Both the position numbers and the translations under genes were made by a program. Under the pieces are notes generated by a model that was given only the letters and a program-made list of their open reading frames with translations, was not told the origin of the DNA and ran no database searches. DNA of 64,000 bases from an uncultured Reyranella sp. (GTDB lineage Bacteria; Pseudomonadota; Alphaproteobacteria; Reyranellales; Reyranellaceae): contig NZ_CAMFKM010000008.1 in assembly GCF_945957355.1 (NCBI RefSeq), positions 1 through 64,000 of the forward strand, written 5' to 3'. How positions within the stretch are numbered: position 1 is the stretch's first letter; each line of letters starts with the position of its first letter. Shown here one piece after another: positions 50,554 to 59,686 of the stretch.

Positions 50554-51789
50554 ATGACGGGTTTTCTCCACAATCGCTGGGCACAGCTCGCGGCCGGCAT
50601 CGTCTGCATGGTGATGATCTCCAGCCTTCAGCATGGCTGGACGCTGTTCGTGCATCCGATCAACGCGAAGTACGAATGGGGACGCGCCGCCATCCAGATC
50701 GCCTTCACGATCTTCATTCTGAGTGAAACCTGGTTGGTGCCTTTCGAGGGCTGGTTCGTCGACAAGTTTGGCCCCCTGCCGGTCGCGCTCGCGGGCGGCG
50801 CACTGGTCGCCATCGCCTGGAGCCTGAACTCGGTCGCCGATTCGCTGCCGCTGCTCTATCTCGGCGCGGCGCTGGGCGGCATCGGCGCAGGTTGTGTCTA
50901 TGGGACCTGCATCGGCAACGCTCTCAAGTGGTTCCCCGACCGCCGCGGGCTGGCGACCGGCCTGACGGTCGCGGGCTACGGGATCGGCTCGGCGCTCACC
51001 ATCGTCCCGATCCATCGTACGATCGACCATCACGGCTACGAGGCGGCCTTCCTCTGGTTCGGCCTGGGCCAGGGCGCGCTGGTTTGCCTCGCGGCGCTGG
51101 CACTGCGCAAGCCGGAGGCCGCGACCCTCGCGATTCCGGAGCGCTTGCCGCATGCCCTCCACGATCACAGGCCGGGCGAGGTGCTGCGGTCGCCGCTTTT
51201 CTGGGTGCTCTTCGTGATGTCGCTGCTGGTGACGGCGGCGGGACTGACCTTTACGGCCAATCTCGCCGGCATCGCCCGCAGCTTCGGAGTGGCTGACGTG
51301 CCGGTCAGCATGCTGGGCCTGACCCTGCCGGCCCTGACCTTCGCGCTGACCTTCGATCGGGTCACCAACGGCATCGCGCGGCCGCTCTGTGGCTGGCTTT
51401 CGGACTATATCGGCCGCGAGAACACGATGTTCTTCGCCTTCACCATGGGTGCCCTGAGCATCCTGGCCTTTGCGCGGTGGGGTGACGAGCCGGTGATGTT
51501 CGTGCTGCTGGTCAGCCTGGTCTTCTTCGCCTGGGGCGAGGTCGCGAGCCTGTTTCCCGCGACGTGCACCGATTATTTCGGATCGGGCTATGCCACGACC
51601 AATGCCGGCATGCTGCACACGGCGAAAGGCTTTGCCGCCATGCTGGTGCCGCTGTCGGATACGCTGGTCCGGGCGACCGGCGACTGGCAGATCGTCTTCG
51701 CGCTGGCCGTCGGTGCGAACGCCGTCGCCGCTCTACTCGGTATTGCCGTTCTGCGACCGATGCGGGCAGCATGGTTGCGGCGCGAGTAG
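50554..51789 (+). CDS. MFS transporter, oxalate/formate antiporter (OxlT) type
   Basis: The 411-residue protein has twelve predicted helices. N-terminal SSLQHGWTLFVHPINAKYEW and GGIGAGCVYGTCIGNALKWF followed by PDRRGLATGLTVAGYGIGSA are typical of the OFA branch of the major facilitator superfamily, which exchanges or takes up small organic acids. The final part contains a VASLFPATCTDYFGSGYATT motif, also usual in this branch. It ends 3 bp from a convergent Bug protein gene. Confidence 0.88.
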   Translation: MTGFLHNRWAQLAAGIVCMVMISSLQHGWTLFVHPINAKYEWGRAAIQIAFTIFILSETWLVPFEGWFVDKFGPLPVALAGGALVAIAWSLNSVADSLPLLYLGAALGGIGAGCVYGTCIGNALKWFPDRRGLATGLTVAGYGIGSALTIVPIHRTIDHHGYEAAFLWFGLGQGALVCLAALALRKPEAATLAIPERLPHALHDHRPGEVLRSPLFWVLFVMSLLVTAAGLTFTANLAGIARSFGVADVPVSMLGLTLPALTFALTFDRVTNGIARPLCGWLSDYIGRENTMFFAFTMGALSILAFARWGDEPVMFVLLVSLVFFAWGEVASLFPATCTDYFGSGYATTNAGMLHTAKGFAAMLVPLSDTLVRATGDWQIVFALAVGANAVAALLGIAVLRPMRAAWLRRE

Positions 51790-51792
51790 CGC

Positions 51793-52770
51793 CTAGTCCA
51801 TCTTCAGCAGGCCGCTCTTCTGCAACTCCTGGATCACCGCGTCTTCCTTTTGCAGGAAGGCGCTCAGTTGCTGCGGCGTGAGCGATTCGGTCTCCGCGCC
51901 GAGGTCGTTCAGCTTCCCCTTCACGGCAGGTTCGGCGAGGGAATTCGCCACGGCGTCGTTCAGCTTCTTCACGATTTCGGGGGGCGTGCCGGCCGGCGCC
52001 ATGAGGACGATCGGCGTGGTGCTGGCGAAGTCCTTGAGGCCCGTTTCCTGCAGGGTCGGAACGTCGGGAAGCTGGCCGGCGCGGCGCGCGGTCGTCACGA
52101 CGATGGCGCGCAGACGGCCGCCACGGACATGGCCGATCGAAGCCGGCACTTGGTCGATCACCGCATCGATCTGGCCGGCGAGAAGATCGTTCAGCGCCAG
52201 ACCGTTGCTCTTGTAGGGGATGATGTTGAAGCGCACGTCGAGCGCCTTCTGCATCTGCAGCAGAGCGAGGTGGTTGGTGCTGCCGTTGCCCGGATGCCCG
52301 ATCGAGAGCTTGCCGGGATTGGCGCGCAGCCAGGCGAGCATGGAAGGCCAGTCGCGGAACGGACCATTGGCGTTGACCACGATGTCCATCGGCGAGGTAC
52401 TCAGCAGGGCGACCGGCGCGAAGCTTGCCAGCGTGTAGGGCGGCTTGCCGCCAGTCATGCGGGGGCTCACGAGGAACGTGCCCGTCGACCCCAGGACCAG
52501 CGAATAGCCGTCGGGCAGCGACTTCGCGACGGCCTCGGCGCCGATCGCGCCGCCGGCGCCGCCGCGATTCTCGACGATCACCTGCTGGCCGAGCTGTTTG
52601 CCCAGCGCCTCGGAGAAGAGGCGTCCCGTGAGGTCGGCATTGCCGCCAGGCGCGAATGGGACCACGAGCCGGATCGGCTTGTCGGGATAGGCGGCCTGCG
52701 CGAGGACGTGGCCGGCCGGCAGGGCTGCCAGCAGGGCCGAGATCGCCATGCGTCGCGTGAACGACTTCAT
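51793..52770 (-). CDS. Bug/TctC-family periplasmic solute-binding protein
   Basis: The 325-residue protein has a signal peptide (cleavage near VLAQA) and Bug motifs PIRLVVPFAPGGNADLTGRL, VIVENRGGAGGAIGAEAVAK and PYKSNGLALNDLLAGQIDAV. It is an orphan binding protein, probably for a carboxylate. The ATG at 52770 has GGGAGGT upstream. It is divergent from an FAD monooxygenase gene and convergent with the OxlT-type carrier. Confidence 0.92.
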   Translation of the reverse strand: MKSFTRRMAISALLAALPAGHVLAQAAYPDKPIRLVVPFAPGGNADLTGRLFSEALGKQLGQQVIVENRGGAGGAIGAEAVAKSLPDGYSLVLGSTGTFLVSPRMTGGKPPYTLASFAPVALLSTSPMDIVVNANGPFRDWPSMLAWLRANPGKLSIGHPGNGSTNHLALLQMQKALDVRFNIIPYKSNGLALNDLLAGQIDAVIDQVPASIGHVRGGRLRAIVVTTARRAGQLPDVPTLQETGLKDFASTTPIVLMAPAGTPPEIVKKLNDAVANSLAEPAVKGKLNDLGAETESLTPQQLSAFLQKEDAVIQELQKSGLLKMD

Positions 52771-52805
52771 TTCGTGAAACCTCCCGTCACGTCTATTGTT
52801 GCCGC

Positions 52806-54083
52806 ATGATAACCGGGAGCAGGCTGGGCGCACGCGCCGTCATCGTGGGAGCGGGCATTGCCGGCCTCGCGGCAGCCGCGGCACTCGCATCGTTCTTCGA
52901 GGCGATCGAAGTCCTGGACAAGGATGCGCTTCCAGACACACCGCGTCCGCGAAAAGGTGCTCCGCAGGATTTGCAGGTGCACACCCTGTTGAAGGGCGGC
53001 GAACTCGCCCTCGAGAGCTTGCTGCCTGGTATGCGTGCGGCCATGCGGGCGGCGGGCGCGACGGAGGTGCGTCAGACCGAAGACGTCTCGATCTGGGAGC
53101 GGGATGCCTGGCATGCGACGCGCGATCTCGGTCGCAGCCAATTGATGATGAGCCGGCCGGCTTTCGAGCAGGTGCTGCGCCGGCAGGTACTGCAGCTGGG
53201 CAATGTCGTGATCCATGATCGCACGCCGATCGATGCACTGCCCGACAACTTCGACCTGACCGTGATCGCGACGGGACGGGGGGACAGGCTGCTGGCGGGT
53301 ATCGACGTACCGGAGACGGTTCTCGGGATCGAGGTGAGCTACAGCTCTGCCCGTTTCGCCAAGCCGACGCGATTCCGCGGCGAAGGCCGGTTCATCGCCT
53401 GCATTCCGCTGCCGCCGGACGACCGCTACGGACTCGTCTGCCCGGTCGAGAACGACGAGTGGCTGATCACGCTGTGCAGCCGCTTCGACGACAGGGTGCC
53501 GGACGATCTCGACGGGTTCCGGGCCTATGCCGATGCGCTGCCGGTGCCCGATATCGCCGATCGTCTGCGCGAGGCCGTGCCGCTGACGCCCATACGCGGC
53601 TATCGCATCGCCGAGGCACGCTGGCGGCATTTCGAGCGCGGCGCAGTACTGCCGCCGCGCGTGCTGCCGATCGGCGACTGCATCTCGAGCTTCAATCCGA
53701 CCTTCGGGCAGGGCATGTCGGTCGCCGTCGGCCATGCTGTCGCGCTGCGCGACGCGCTGGCAAACTGCCAGCATAGGCTCGACGGCGTTGCGCCGGCCTA
53801 CCTGCCACGGGCGGCAGAGGTCAGCCGGCAGGCCTGGTCCCTCGCGGCCCTGGTCGACCTCGAATATCCGCGCACGAAAGGTGTCCGGCCGCCGAACTTC
53901 GACAAGATCGTACAGGGTACCGAGGCGATGCGGCGGGCGGCGGCGTTGCATCCCGAGGTGCAGCTCCTGCGCTTCGAGATCGGCAATCTCGTGAAGCCCG
54001 ATTCCGCTGCGCGCAGCGGACCGGCGGTCCGTCTGGTCGCGCGCGAGATGGCTCGCGCGGGAGGACGATCCCGTGGGCGGTGA
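52806..54083 (+). CDS. FAD-dependent monooxygenase-like oxidoreductase
   Basis: The 425-residue flavoprotein has an N-terminal FAD dinucleotide motif (AVIVGAGIAGLAAAAALASF) and the second FAD motif PIGDCISSFNPTFGQGMSVA, as in p-hydroxybenzoate-hydroxylase-type enzymes. In between lie long substrate-domain strands. It resembles FAD-binding monooxygenases of the geranylgeranyl-reductase/UbiH group; the substrate is unknown. Its last 11 bases overlap the next gene. Confidence 0.85.
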   Translation: MITGSRLGARAVIVGAGIAGLAAAAALASFFEAIEVLDKDALPDTPRPRKGAPQDLQVHTLLKGGELALESLLPGMRAAMRAAGATEVRQTEDVSIWERDAWHATRDLGRSQLMMSRPAFEQVLRRQVLQLGNVVIHDRTPIDALPDNFDLTVIATGRGDRLLAGIDVPETVLGIEVSYSSARFAKPTRFRGEGRFIACIPLPPDDRYGLVCPVENDEWLITLCSRFDDRVPDDLDGFRAYADALPVPDIADRLREAVPLTPIRGYRIAEARWRHFERGAVLPPRVLPIGDCISSFNPTFGQGMSVAVGHAVALRDALANCQHRLDGVAPAYLPRAAEVSRQAWSLAALVDLEYPRTKGVRPPNFDKIVQGTEAMRRAAALHPEVQLLRFEIGNLVKPDSAARSGPAVRLVAREMARAGGRSRGR

Positions 54084-54417
54084 GGTGCTACCCGATCTCG
54101 ATAGGCTGCGGCGGGAGATGTGGACGCGGCAGAGGCAGGCGAGGGCGGCGGTGCGGATCTATAACCGCGGCTCGTGGATCCGCTTCGCCCTGGTGTTCAT
54201 TCCCGTACCCCTGGTCGTCGTGACCTTCCGGCTCTACCTGGAGGCCTGGCACTACTACATCCTGGGCGGCGCCTTCATCTTTTTCGCGGGCCTGCTCTAT
54301 GTGCTCGATGACCGCGCGGCGACGCGGCGAGAAGCGGCGCTCCTGGCCGCCGGAACCGCGCGGGCGACCTATCAGAAGGCGCGTTCAGAGGCGACCCTGG
54401 GCAATAATATTTCGTGA
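54073..54417 (+). CDS. Small two-helix membrane protein
   Basis: The 114-residue product starts with GTG inside the flavoprotein gene. A basic amphipathic N-terminal helix precedes two membrane helices (about 36-54 and 60-78: WIRFALVFIPVPLVVVTFRL, YYILGGAFIFFAGLLYVLDD) and a helical Arg/Ala-rich tail. The family is unknown. Overlap suggests co-translation with the oxidoreductase, perhaps anchoring it to the membrane. Confidence 0.65.
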   Translation: MGGEVLPDLDRLRREMWTRQRQARAAVRIYNRGSWIRFALVFIPVPLVVVTFRLYLEAWHYYILGGAFIFFAGLLYVLDDRAATRREAALLAAGTARATYQKARSEATLGNNIS

Positions 54418-54544
54418 ACGGGGCCCCGACACAGGATTCACGAGGGTGCGGCATTCACTTCATTTGATTCGTTTATTTCGGTTATTTCGTTTGTTCGCCG
54501 CGTATTCAGCGGCTTGAAGACCGAATCCAGCCCGGCCGGCTCGG

Positions 54545-56086
54545 CTATTTCCGTGCGCGTCGGCCAATCAGCAGGATCAGCGGGATCGCCATTGCCGAGG
54601 CGGCCGTATAGAGGCCGAAGGCGTTGATGTAGCCGATCATTGCCGCCTGCCGGTTGATTTCCTTCGATAGCTTCGCGAGGCCCGACACGGTCTCGTAGTC
54701 CCAGCCGCCGGTTACCCAGGGAAACGCCAGTGCCTTGTTGTAGGGGTTCACCAGCTCGACCATGCGGCTGTAGTTGGTGCTGGTCGCCCGCACGATTTCG
54801 GCCACGCAGATCGAGATGAAGAAGCTGGAGCCGATGTTGCGCAGCAGGTGATACACCGCCGTGCCTTCGGCCAGGTTCGCTCCGCTCATGTTCGAGAAGG
54901 TGACGAGGGTGAGCGGTACCCAGATGACGCCGACGGCAATACCCTGCAGCAGGCTGTTCAGCATCAGCGTGTTCATGTCGACGTTGAGGTCGATCGCCAT
55001 CAGCCAGACGCCCGACAGGGTCTGCACGGTGAAGCCGGCGATCAGGCCGATGCGTGGGTCCATGCGGCCCACGAAAATGGCGAGGAAGAATCCGATGGTC
55101 GCGCCGACGCCGCGGGCGGCGATGACCTCGCCGATCAGCGCATCGGGGAAGCCGGCATGCTGCTGGAGGAGCGGCGGCAGCAGTACCATCGGCGTGAAGT
55201 TCAGCATGCCGTAGATCAGCACCAGTACGAGGCCGATCGAGTAGTTTCGGTCGAGGAGGAGCTTCAGGTTGAGGAACGGCCGCTCGGCGGTGAGGCTGTG
55301 GGCGAGGAAGATCCAGAAGGAGACCGCGGCGATGAAGGCCTCGATCTGGATTTCGGCCGATTCGAACCAGTCGAGCCTCTGGCCGCGCGACAGGACGAGC
55401 TGCACCCCGGCGATGGCGACCGAGAGCGAGAGGAAGCCCGTCCAGTCGAGCCGGGCCTGGCCGGTCGGCCGGTCATAGGGCAGGGTGAGGCGCAGCCCGG
55501 CGAAGGAGATCAGGCCCACGGGCACGATCATGTAGAAGGCCCAGTGCCAGCTGTAGAGTTCGGAGAGCATGCTGCCGACGGTAGGCCCGATCACCGGACC
55601 GATGACCACGGCCATGCCGAAGATCGAGGTCACGAGCCCCTGTTGCCGCTTGGGGAACGTGTCGAGCAGGATGGTCTGCGAGAGCGGGATCACGGGGGCG
55701 CCCAGCGCGCCCTGCAGCACGCGCCACAGGATCAGGCTCTCCAGCGAATCGGCCAGGCCGCACATCAGCGTCGTGAGCGTGAAGGCCAGCACCGACCAGA
55801 TCATGGTTTCGCGGCGGCCGAAGCGTGCTGAGAGCCAGCCCGTCATCGGCGTAGCGACGGCCGTGGCCAGGATATTGAAGGTCATGGCCCAAGAGATCTC
55901 GTCCTGGGTGGCCGACATGGTGCCCTGCATTTGCGGCAGCAGGGTCGAGGCGATCAGCAGGGTGGTCGCGTAGAGGGTCGAGCCCAGGACCACCATGACG
56001 AGAATGAGGATGCGCTTGCCCAGCGAGGCTTCGGCCTCCTCGGGAGCAGGCGGGGCAGCGTCGGCGGTGGTCGCGCTTGAAGTCAT
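54545..56086 (-). CDS. emrB: DHA2-family multidrug MFS transporter, EmrB-like
   Basis: The 513-residue protein has fourteen predicted helices. Hallmarks are TLLPQMQGTMSATQDEISWA, TGWLSARFGRRETMIWSVLA, LWRVLQGALGAPVIPLSQ and VIGPVIGPTVGSMLSELYSW. EmrB proteins expel hydrophobic drugs using protons and need an EmrA adaptor and an outer-membrane channel. It is divergent from the marR-emrA operon across an 18/20 palindrome, rather than following emrA as in enteric bacteria. Confidence 0.93.
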   Translation of the reverse strand: MTSSATTADAAPPAPEEAEASLGKRILILVMVVLGSTLYATTLLIASTLLPQMQGTMSATQDEISWAMTFNILATAVATPMTGWLSARFGRRETMIWSVLAFTLTTLMCGLADSLESLILWRVLQGALGAPVIPLSQTILLDTFPKRQQGLVTSIFGMAVVIGPVIGPTVGSMLSELYSWHWAFYMIVPVGLISFAGLRLTLPYDRPTGQARLDWTGFLSLSVAIAGVQLVLSRGQRLDWFESAEIQIEAFIAAVSFWIFLAHSLTAERPFLNLKLLLDRNYSIGLVLVLIYGMLNFTPMVLLPPLLQQHAGFPDALIGEVIAARGVGATIGFFLAIFVGRMDPRIGLIAGFTVQTLSGVWLMAIDLNVDMNTLMLNSLLQGIAVGVIWVPLTLVTFSNMSGANLAEGTAVYHLLRNIGSSFFISICVAEIVRATSTNYSRMVELVNPYNKALAFPWVTGGWDYETVSGLAKLSKEINRQAAMIGYINAFGLYTAASAMAIPLILLIGRRARK

Positions 56087-56096
56087 GGACTGGGCT

Positions 56097-56116
56097 ATTG
56101 TAGCCTAGGCAACAAT
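56097..56116. promoter_or_regulatory. MarR-type operator palindrome
   Basis: ATTGTAGCCTAGGCAACAAT matches its reverse complement at 18 of 20 positions. It is centred between the emrB start (56086) and the marR start (56132), where one bound dimer could repress both directions. Confidence 0.75.
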
Positions 56117-56131
56117 CTTGAGCGAGCACCC

Positions 56132-56581
56132 TTGGGCCCCGACGACGACGAATATATCGGCTACGTGCTGTCCGACGTTGCGCGCCTGATCCGCACCGTG
56201 TTCGACCGTCGCGTGCGCGGGATCGGCCTGACCCGCGCCCAGTGGCTGGTGCTCACGCGGCTTTATCGCCGTCCCGGCGCCAGCCAGACCGAACTGGCGG
56301 ACATGCTGGAAATCGACCGTGCCAGTGCCGGCCGCATGATCGACCGCATGCAGAAGAACGGCTGGGTCGAGCGTCGCGCCGACAGCGAGGACCGCCGTAT
56401 CAACCGACTGTACCTGACGGCAGACGCGCGCCGCGCCCACAAGGAGATGTGGACGATCGCAGAGGATACGGTCGACGATGCGCTGGCGCCGCTCTCCGCC
56501 GCTGAGCGCGACCAGTTCACGCGACTGGCGGCAAGAGTGAAGGTTCAACTCCAGTCGATGGCGGGAGCGCACGGCACATGA
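56132..56581 (+). CDS. MarR-family transcription regulator
   Basis: The 149-residue winged-helix regulator shows GLTRAQWLVLTRLYRRPGAS, QTELADMLEIDRASAGRMID, RMQKNGWVERRADSEDRRIN and a dimerisation helix at each end. TTG at 56132 is the only suitable start. It probably represses the flanking efflux genes until a phenolic or drug ligand binds. Its stop overlaps emrA (ATGA). Confidence 0.93.
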   Translation: MGPDDDEYIGYVLSDVARLIRTVFDRRVRGIGLTRAQWLVLTRLYRRPGASQTELADMLEIDRASAGRMIDRMQKNGWVERRADSEDRRINRLYLTADARRAHKEMWTIAEDTVDDALAPLSAAERDQFTRLAARVKVQLQSMAGAHGT

Positions 56582-57675
56582 GCCGCCGCCCGGTTCCCGT
56601 GCTTCGCCTGGCACTGCTGTTCATGGTGCCGCTGCTGGCGGTTGCGGGGGCGGGCTGGTGGTGGCTGTCGGGCGGGCGCTACGTCTCGACCGACAATGCC
56701 TATGTGAAGGCACACATCGTCCAGATCGCGCCCGAAGTGTCCGGCCAGGTCCGCCGCGTCCTCACCCGGGACCACGCCTCGGTCGAGAGCGGCGCCCAGT
56801 TGTTCACCATCGAGTCCCGTCCGTTTCGTCTCGCCCTCGACAGCGCCGAGGCCGAACTCGATTCGGCACGCGCCCACGTCGAGAACCTGCGCGGCGTCTG
56901 GCGGGAGGCGGTTGCCGAACTGGCTGACGCCGAAGCGCGCGCCGACTATTTCCAGCGCCAGGCGCAGCGGCAGGAGGAGCTCGCGGCGAAGGGCGTGGCT
57001 TCCGCCAGCAAGCGCGACGAATCGCAGAACGACGCGCGCGCCGCCGCCGATCGCGTCTCGACCGCACGGGAGAAGCTGCGCAGGGTGCTGGCTGCACTGA
57101 ACGGCGACCCGCAACTCGCTGTCGAGGCGCATCCGCTGGTGCGGGAGAAGACGGCCGCGTGTGAGCGGGCGGCGCTCGATCTCGCCCGCACGACGGTGCG
57201 CGCCCCGGTCGACGGCGTGGTGGTGAACATGCGCCTGCAGCAGGGCGAGCAGGTCAAGGCGGCGACGCCGCTCTTTTCGCTGGTCGTATTGAGCCGGCCG
57301 TGGGTCGAGGCGAACTACAAGGAGACCGAGCTGACCCATGTGAAGGCCGGGCAGAAGGCCACCGTCGTGCTCGACACCTATCCCGACGTGACGTGGGACG
57401 CGCTGGTCGAGAGCGTCAGCCCGGCAACGGGCGCGGAGTTTGCCATTCTACCGCCGCAAAATGCCAGCGGGAACTGGGTCAAGGTCGTGCAGCGCCTGCC
57501 GGTCAAGCTACGGCTGCTGCCTCACGCCGGCGAACCGCCGCTGCGCGCCGGGATGACCGCAACGGTGAAGATCGACACCGGCCGCCAACGCGATGTCGGG
57601 AGCCTGCTTGGCGGCACGAAGAAAGCGCCGCCGCCCGCTTCGCCATCGCACGACGTCACCGCGCAGTCGAAGTAG
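56578..57675 (+). CDS. emrA: EmrA/HlyD-family membrane fusion protein
   Basis: The 365-residue protein has an N-terminal membrane anchor (about residues 6-27) and a lipoyl half-motif with GGRYVSTDNAYVKAHIVQIA. An alpha-hairpin follows (about 80-185), then the second lipoyl half TTVRAPVDGVVVNMRLQQGE and a beta-barrel domain with SRPWVEANYKETEL. It links EmrB to an outer-membrane channel not encoded here. It is translationally coupled to marR. Confidence 0.93.
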   Translation: MSRRPVPVLRLALLFMVPLLAVAGAGWWWLSGGRYVSTDNAYVKAHIVQIAPEVSGQVRRVLTRDHASVESGAQLFTIESRPFRLALDSAEAELDSARAHVENLRGVWREAVAELADAEARADYFQRQAQRQEELAAKGVASASKRDESQNDARAAADRVSTAREKLRRVLAALNGDPQLAVEAHPLVREKTAACERAALDLARTTVRAPVDGVVVNMRLQQGEQVKAATPLFSLVVLSRPWVEANYKETELTHVKAGQKATVVLDTYPDVTWDALVESVSPATGAEFAILPPQNASGNWVKVVQRLPVKLRLLPHAGEPPLRAGMTATVKIDTGRQRDVGSLLGGTKKAPPPASPSHDVTAQSK

Positions 57676-57741
57676 AGATCCCGTCATCTCGACCTCTTCA
57701 CTCCGCACCTTCGGTGCCTCGGTCGAGAAGACGGGATCTCT
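57674..57741. repeat. Long palindrome between convergent genes (REP/terminator-like)
   Basis: AGAGATCCCGTCATCTCGACC (57674-57694) pairs with 57721-57741 with one mismatch, a 21-bp stem. A small inner hairpin GCACC-TTC-GGTGC sits in the loop. It starts within the emrA stop codon. It may terminate both genes, and the GATCCCGTC text resembles mobile palindromes of alphaproteobacteria. Confidence 0.75.
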
Positions 57742-57747
57742 GCTTGG

Positions 57748-58809
57748 TCACCCGCACGCCAGCGAGTAGATGTGCTGGACCTCGCCCGGCAGCGGCATCG
57801 CCTGCCAGGTCCTGCCGGCGTCGCGGGTGCCGAAGACCTCGCCGTCGTAGCGGGCGCCGATATAGACCTGAGCCGCATCCGCGGGATGCAGGCCGATCGA
57901 CATGATGGTGCCGTGCACCTGGACCTTGTCGAAGCGCTTCCAGCTCTCGCCACCATCCTCGCTGCGATAGAGGCCGCCGTCCTGGCTGGCGGCGGCGACG
58001 GAGAGGGCGGAATAGAGCGTGTTGGGTTCGATCGGCGAGACGCGGATGTCGCGGCCGTAGGTGGTGGGCGAGAAGCGGCCGACCTCCATGTCCTTCCAGG
58101 TCCGGCCCTGGTCACTGCTGCGGAACAGGCCCATGCGGACCGCGAGCCACAGCTCGTCGGGCTCGGAGGGATTGATCGTCACCGCATGGCCGTCGAGCAT
58201 TCCCTCGGCCGTCGTGTCGCTCACGATCCTGCTCTTGAGATGGTCCTGCTCGGCAAGCTTCAGGAGGCCGGCGCTGCAATCGGTCCACGTCTGGCCGAGA
58301 TCGATGCTGCGCATGACGCCGTTGATCTCGAGCGCGGCGTAGAGCTCGTCATGGCGCCTCGGATGCTGGACGAGCCGCATCACGCGCGACGCGAAGGGTC
58401 CCGAGCAGTGCGTATCGATGGCAGGGGTGGGAAGGGCCTGCCACGACGCGCCGCCATCGTCGCTGCGGTAGACGCCGATGGGCGAGGCGCCGGCAAACAC
58501 GCGATCCGGATCGCGCGAATCGACCAGGAAGGACCATACCTCCCTGCCGGCATCGGGGAAGGCGGTGCGCCGGAACGTGGCGCCGCGATCCGTGCTGCGC
58601 CACACGCCGTCGTTCGTGCCGGCGAACACGATCTCCGGGTTCTGCGGATGGAGGAAGACGGTGAAGGCCTGGACGGCGCCCAGCACATGCTCCCAGTCAC
58701 CACCCGCCGTCGGGCGACGGAAGATGCCGACCCGGCCCTTATGGTCGGGCTTTCCGAAATAACCAGCCACACCGACATAGATGTTCGACCGATCCTGTCC
58801 GGTATTCAT
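57748..58809 (-). CDS. BNR/sialidase-like beta-propeller protein
   Basis: The 353-residue protein is built of repeated blades with Asp-box motifs (S-x-D-x-G-x-T-W): STDRGATFRR, SDDGGASWQALP, SIDLGQTWTD, SSDQGRTWKD, SEDGGESWKRF and RDAGRTWQAMP. No catalytic sialidase residues or signal peptide are evident. It resembles WD40/YVTN-VPS10-type exo-alpha-sialidase-like proteins of unknown ligand and is probably cytoplasmic. Confidence 0.85.
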   Translation of the reverse strand: MNTGQDRSNIYVGVAGYFGKPDHKGRVGIFRRPTAGGDWEHVLGAVQAFTVFLHPQNPEIVFAGTNDGVWRSTDRGATFRRTAFPDAGREVWSFLVDSRDPDRVFAGASPIGVYRSDDGGASWQALPTPAIDTHCSGPFASRVMRLVQHPRRHDELYAALEINGVMRSIDLGQTWTDCSAGLLKLAEQDHLKSRIVSDTTAEGMLDGHAVTINPSEPDELWLAVRMGLFRSSDQGRTWKDMEVGRFSPTTYGRDIRVSPIEPNTLYSALSVAAASQDGGLYRSEDGGESWKRFDKVQVHGTIMSIGLHPADAAQVYIGARYDGEVFGTRDAGRTWQAMPLPGEVQHIYSLACG

Positions 58810-58828
58810 GCGATTTCCTCCGGTACTC

Positions 58829-59671
58829 TTATGTCTCGTTTGGGCATGAGATTATCGCTTCCAGAGCGGCGAGTCCGTCCGTGAGTGCCGCCGGTCCCGG
58901 CTGCAGGATCAGGGGCGACTTAATCTCGTGAAGTCGCCCGCGCTTGATGGCCGGGATGGTCTCGAAGCCTGGCCGTGCCACGACCTTTTCGCTCCTGAAC
59001 TTTTTGCCGCACCAGGAGCCGATGATGATGTCGGGGGCCCGGCGGATCACCTCCTCAGGCATGACGATCCGGTCCTTGGCCGACTTGCGCGGGGCGAGTT
59101 CAGGAAAGATATCCACGCCGCCTGCGGCCTCGATCAGTTCCGAAACCCAGGCGATCCCTGAAATCATGGGCTCGTCCCATTCTTCGAAATAGACCCTGGG
59201 ACGGTTGCTCCTCCGTGCCGCACGCTGTCGCGCGTCCTCGAGGTTGGAGGTCAGGCGGTTCGCGAGGGTTTCCGCACGCTCGTGGGCGCCGACAAGCGCA
59301 CCCAGGATCCGGATCATGTCGAGGATTTCCGCGACGGTCCGCTGATTGAACGCATGGACGGCCACGCCTGCGCGAATCAGGGCCGCGACGATGTCGGCCT
59401 GCAGGTCCGAAAAGGTCAGGACCAGGTCGGGCCGCAAGGCGAGGATTTTGGGAATGTCGGCGGAGATGAACGCCGAGACCCGCGGCTTTTCCCGGCGCGC
59501 CTGCGGTGGCCGGACGGTGTAACCCGACACGCCGACGATCCGGTCCTGTTCACCCAGCAGGTAGAGCGTCTCGGTGGTTTCCTCGGTCAGGCAGACGATG
59601 CGCTCGGGTGGGTACATGTCATGCGGCGTCAGGGGGGGCGGGTATCCCTGGAGGGCCGCACGGCCGGCCAT
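58829..59671 (-). CDS. BtuF/Fe-siderophore-type periplasmic-binding-fold protein
   Basis: The protein is 280 residues from this ATG, or 262 from an ATG at 59617. The PF01497 fold shows PERIVCLTEETTETLYLLGE, KILALRPDLVLTFSDLQADI and APDIIIGSWCGKKFRSEKV, with the long central helix. It is similar to cobalamin-binding BtuF-like proteins lacking a signal peptide, whose role is unclear. A run of seven C lies between the two possible starts. No permease or ATPase is adjacent. Confidence 0.82.
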   Translation of the reverse strand: MAGRAALQGYPPPLTPHDMYPPERIVCLTEETTETLYLLGEQDRIVGVSGYTVRPPQARREKPRVSAFISADIPKILALRPDLVLTFSDLQADIVAALIRAGVAVHAFNQRTVAEILDMIRILGALVGAHERAETLANRLTSNLEDARQRAARRSNRPRVYFEEWDEPMISGIAWVSELIEAAGGVDIFPELAPRKSAKDRIVMPEEVIRRAPDIIIGSWCGKKFRSEKVVARPGFETIPAIKRGRLHEIKSPLILQPGPAALTDGLAALEAIISCPNET

Positions 59672-59686
59672 CCAGGGACTTTCGCT

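Noticed and set aside
54430..54520. T-rich stretch with repeated TTATTTCG units as a possible repeat element
   Set aside because: Only two or three imperfect short units; no palindrome or flanking duplication.
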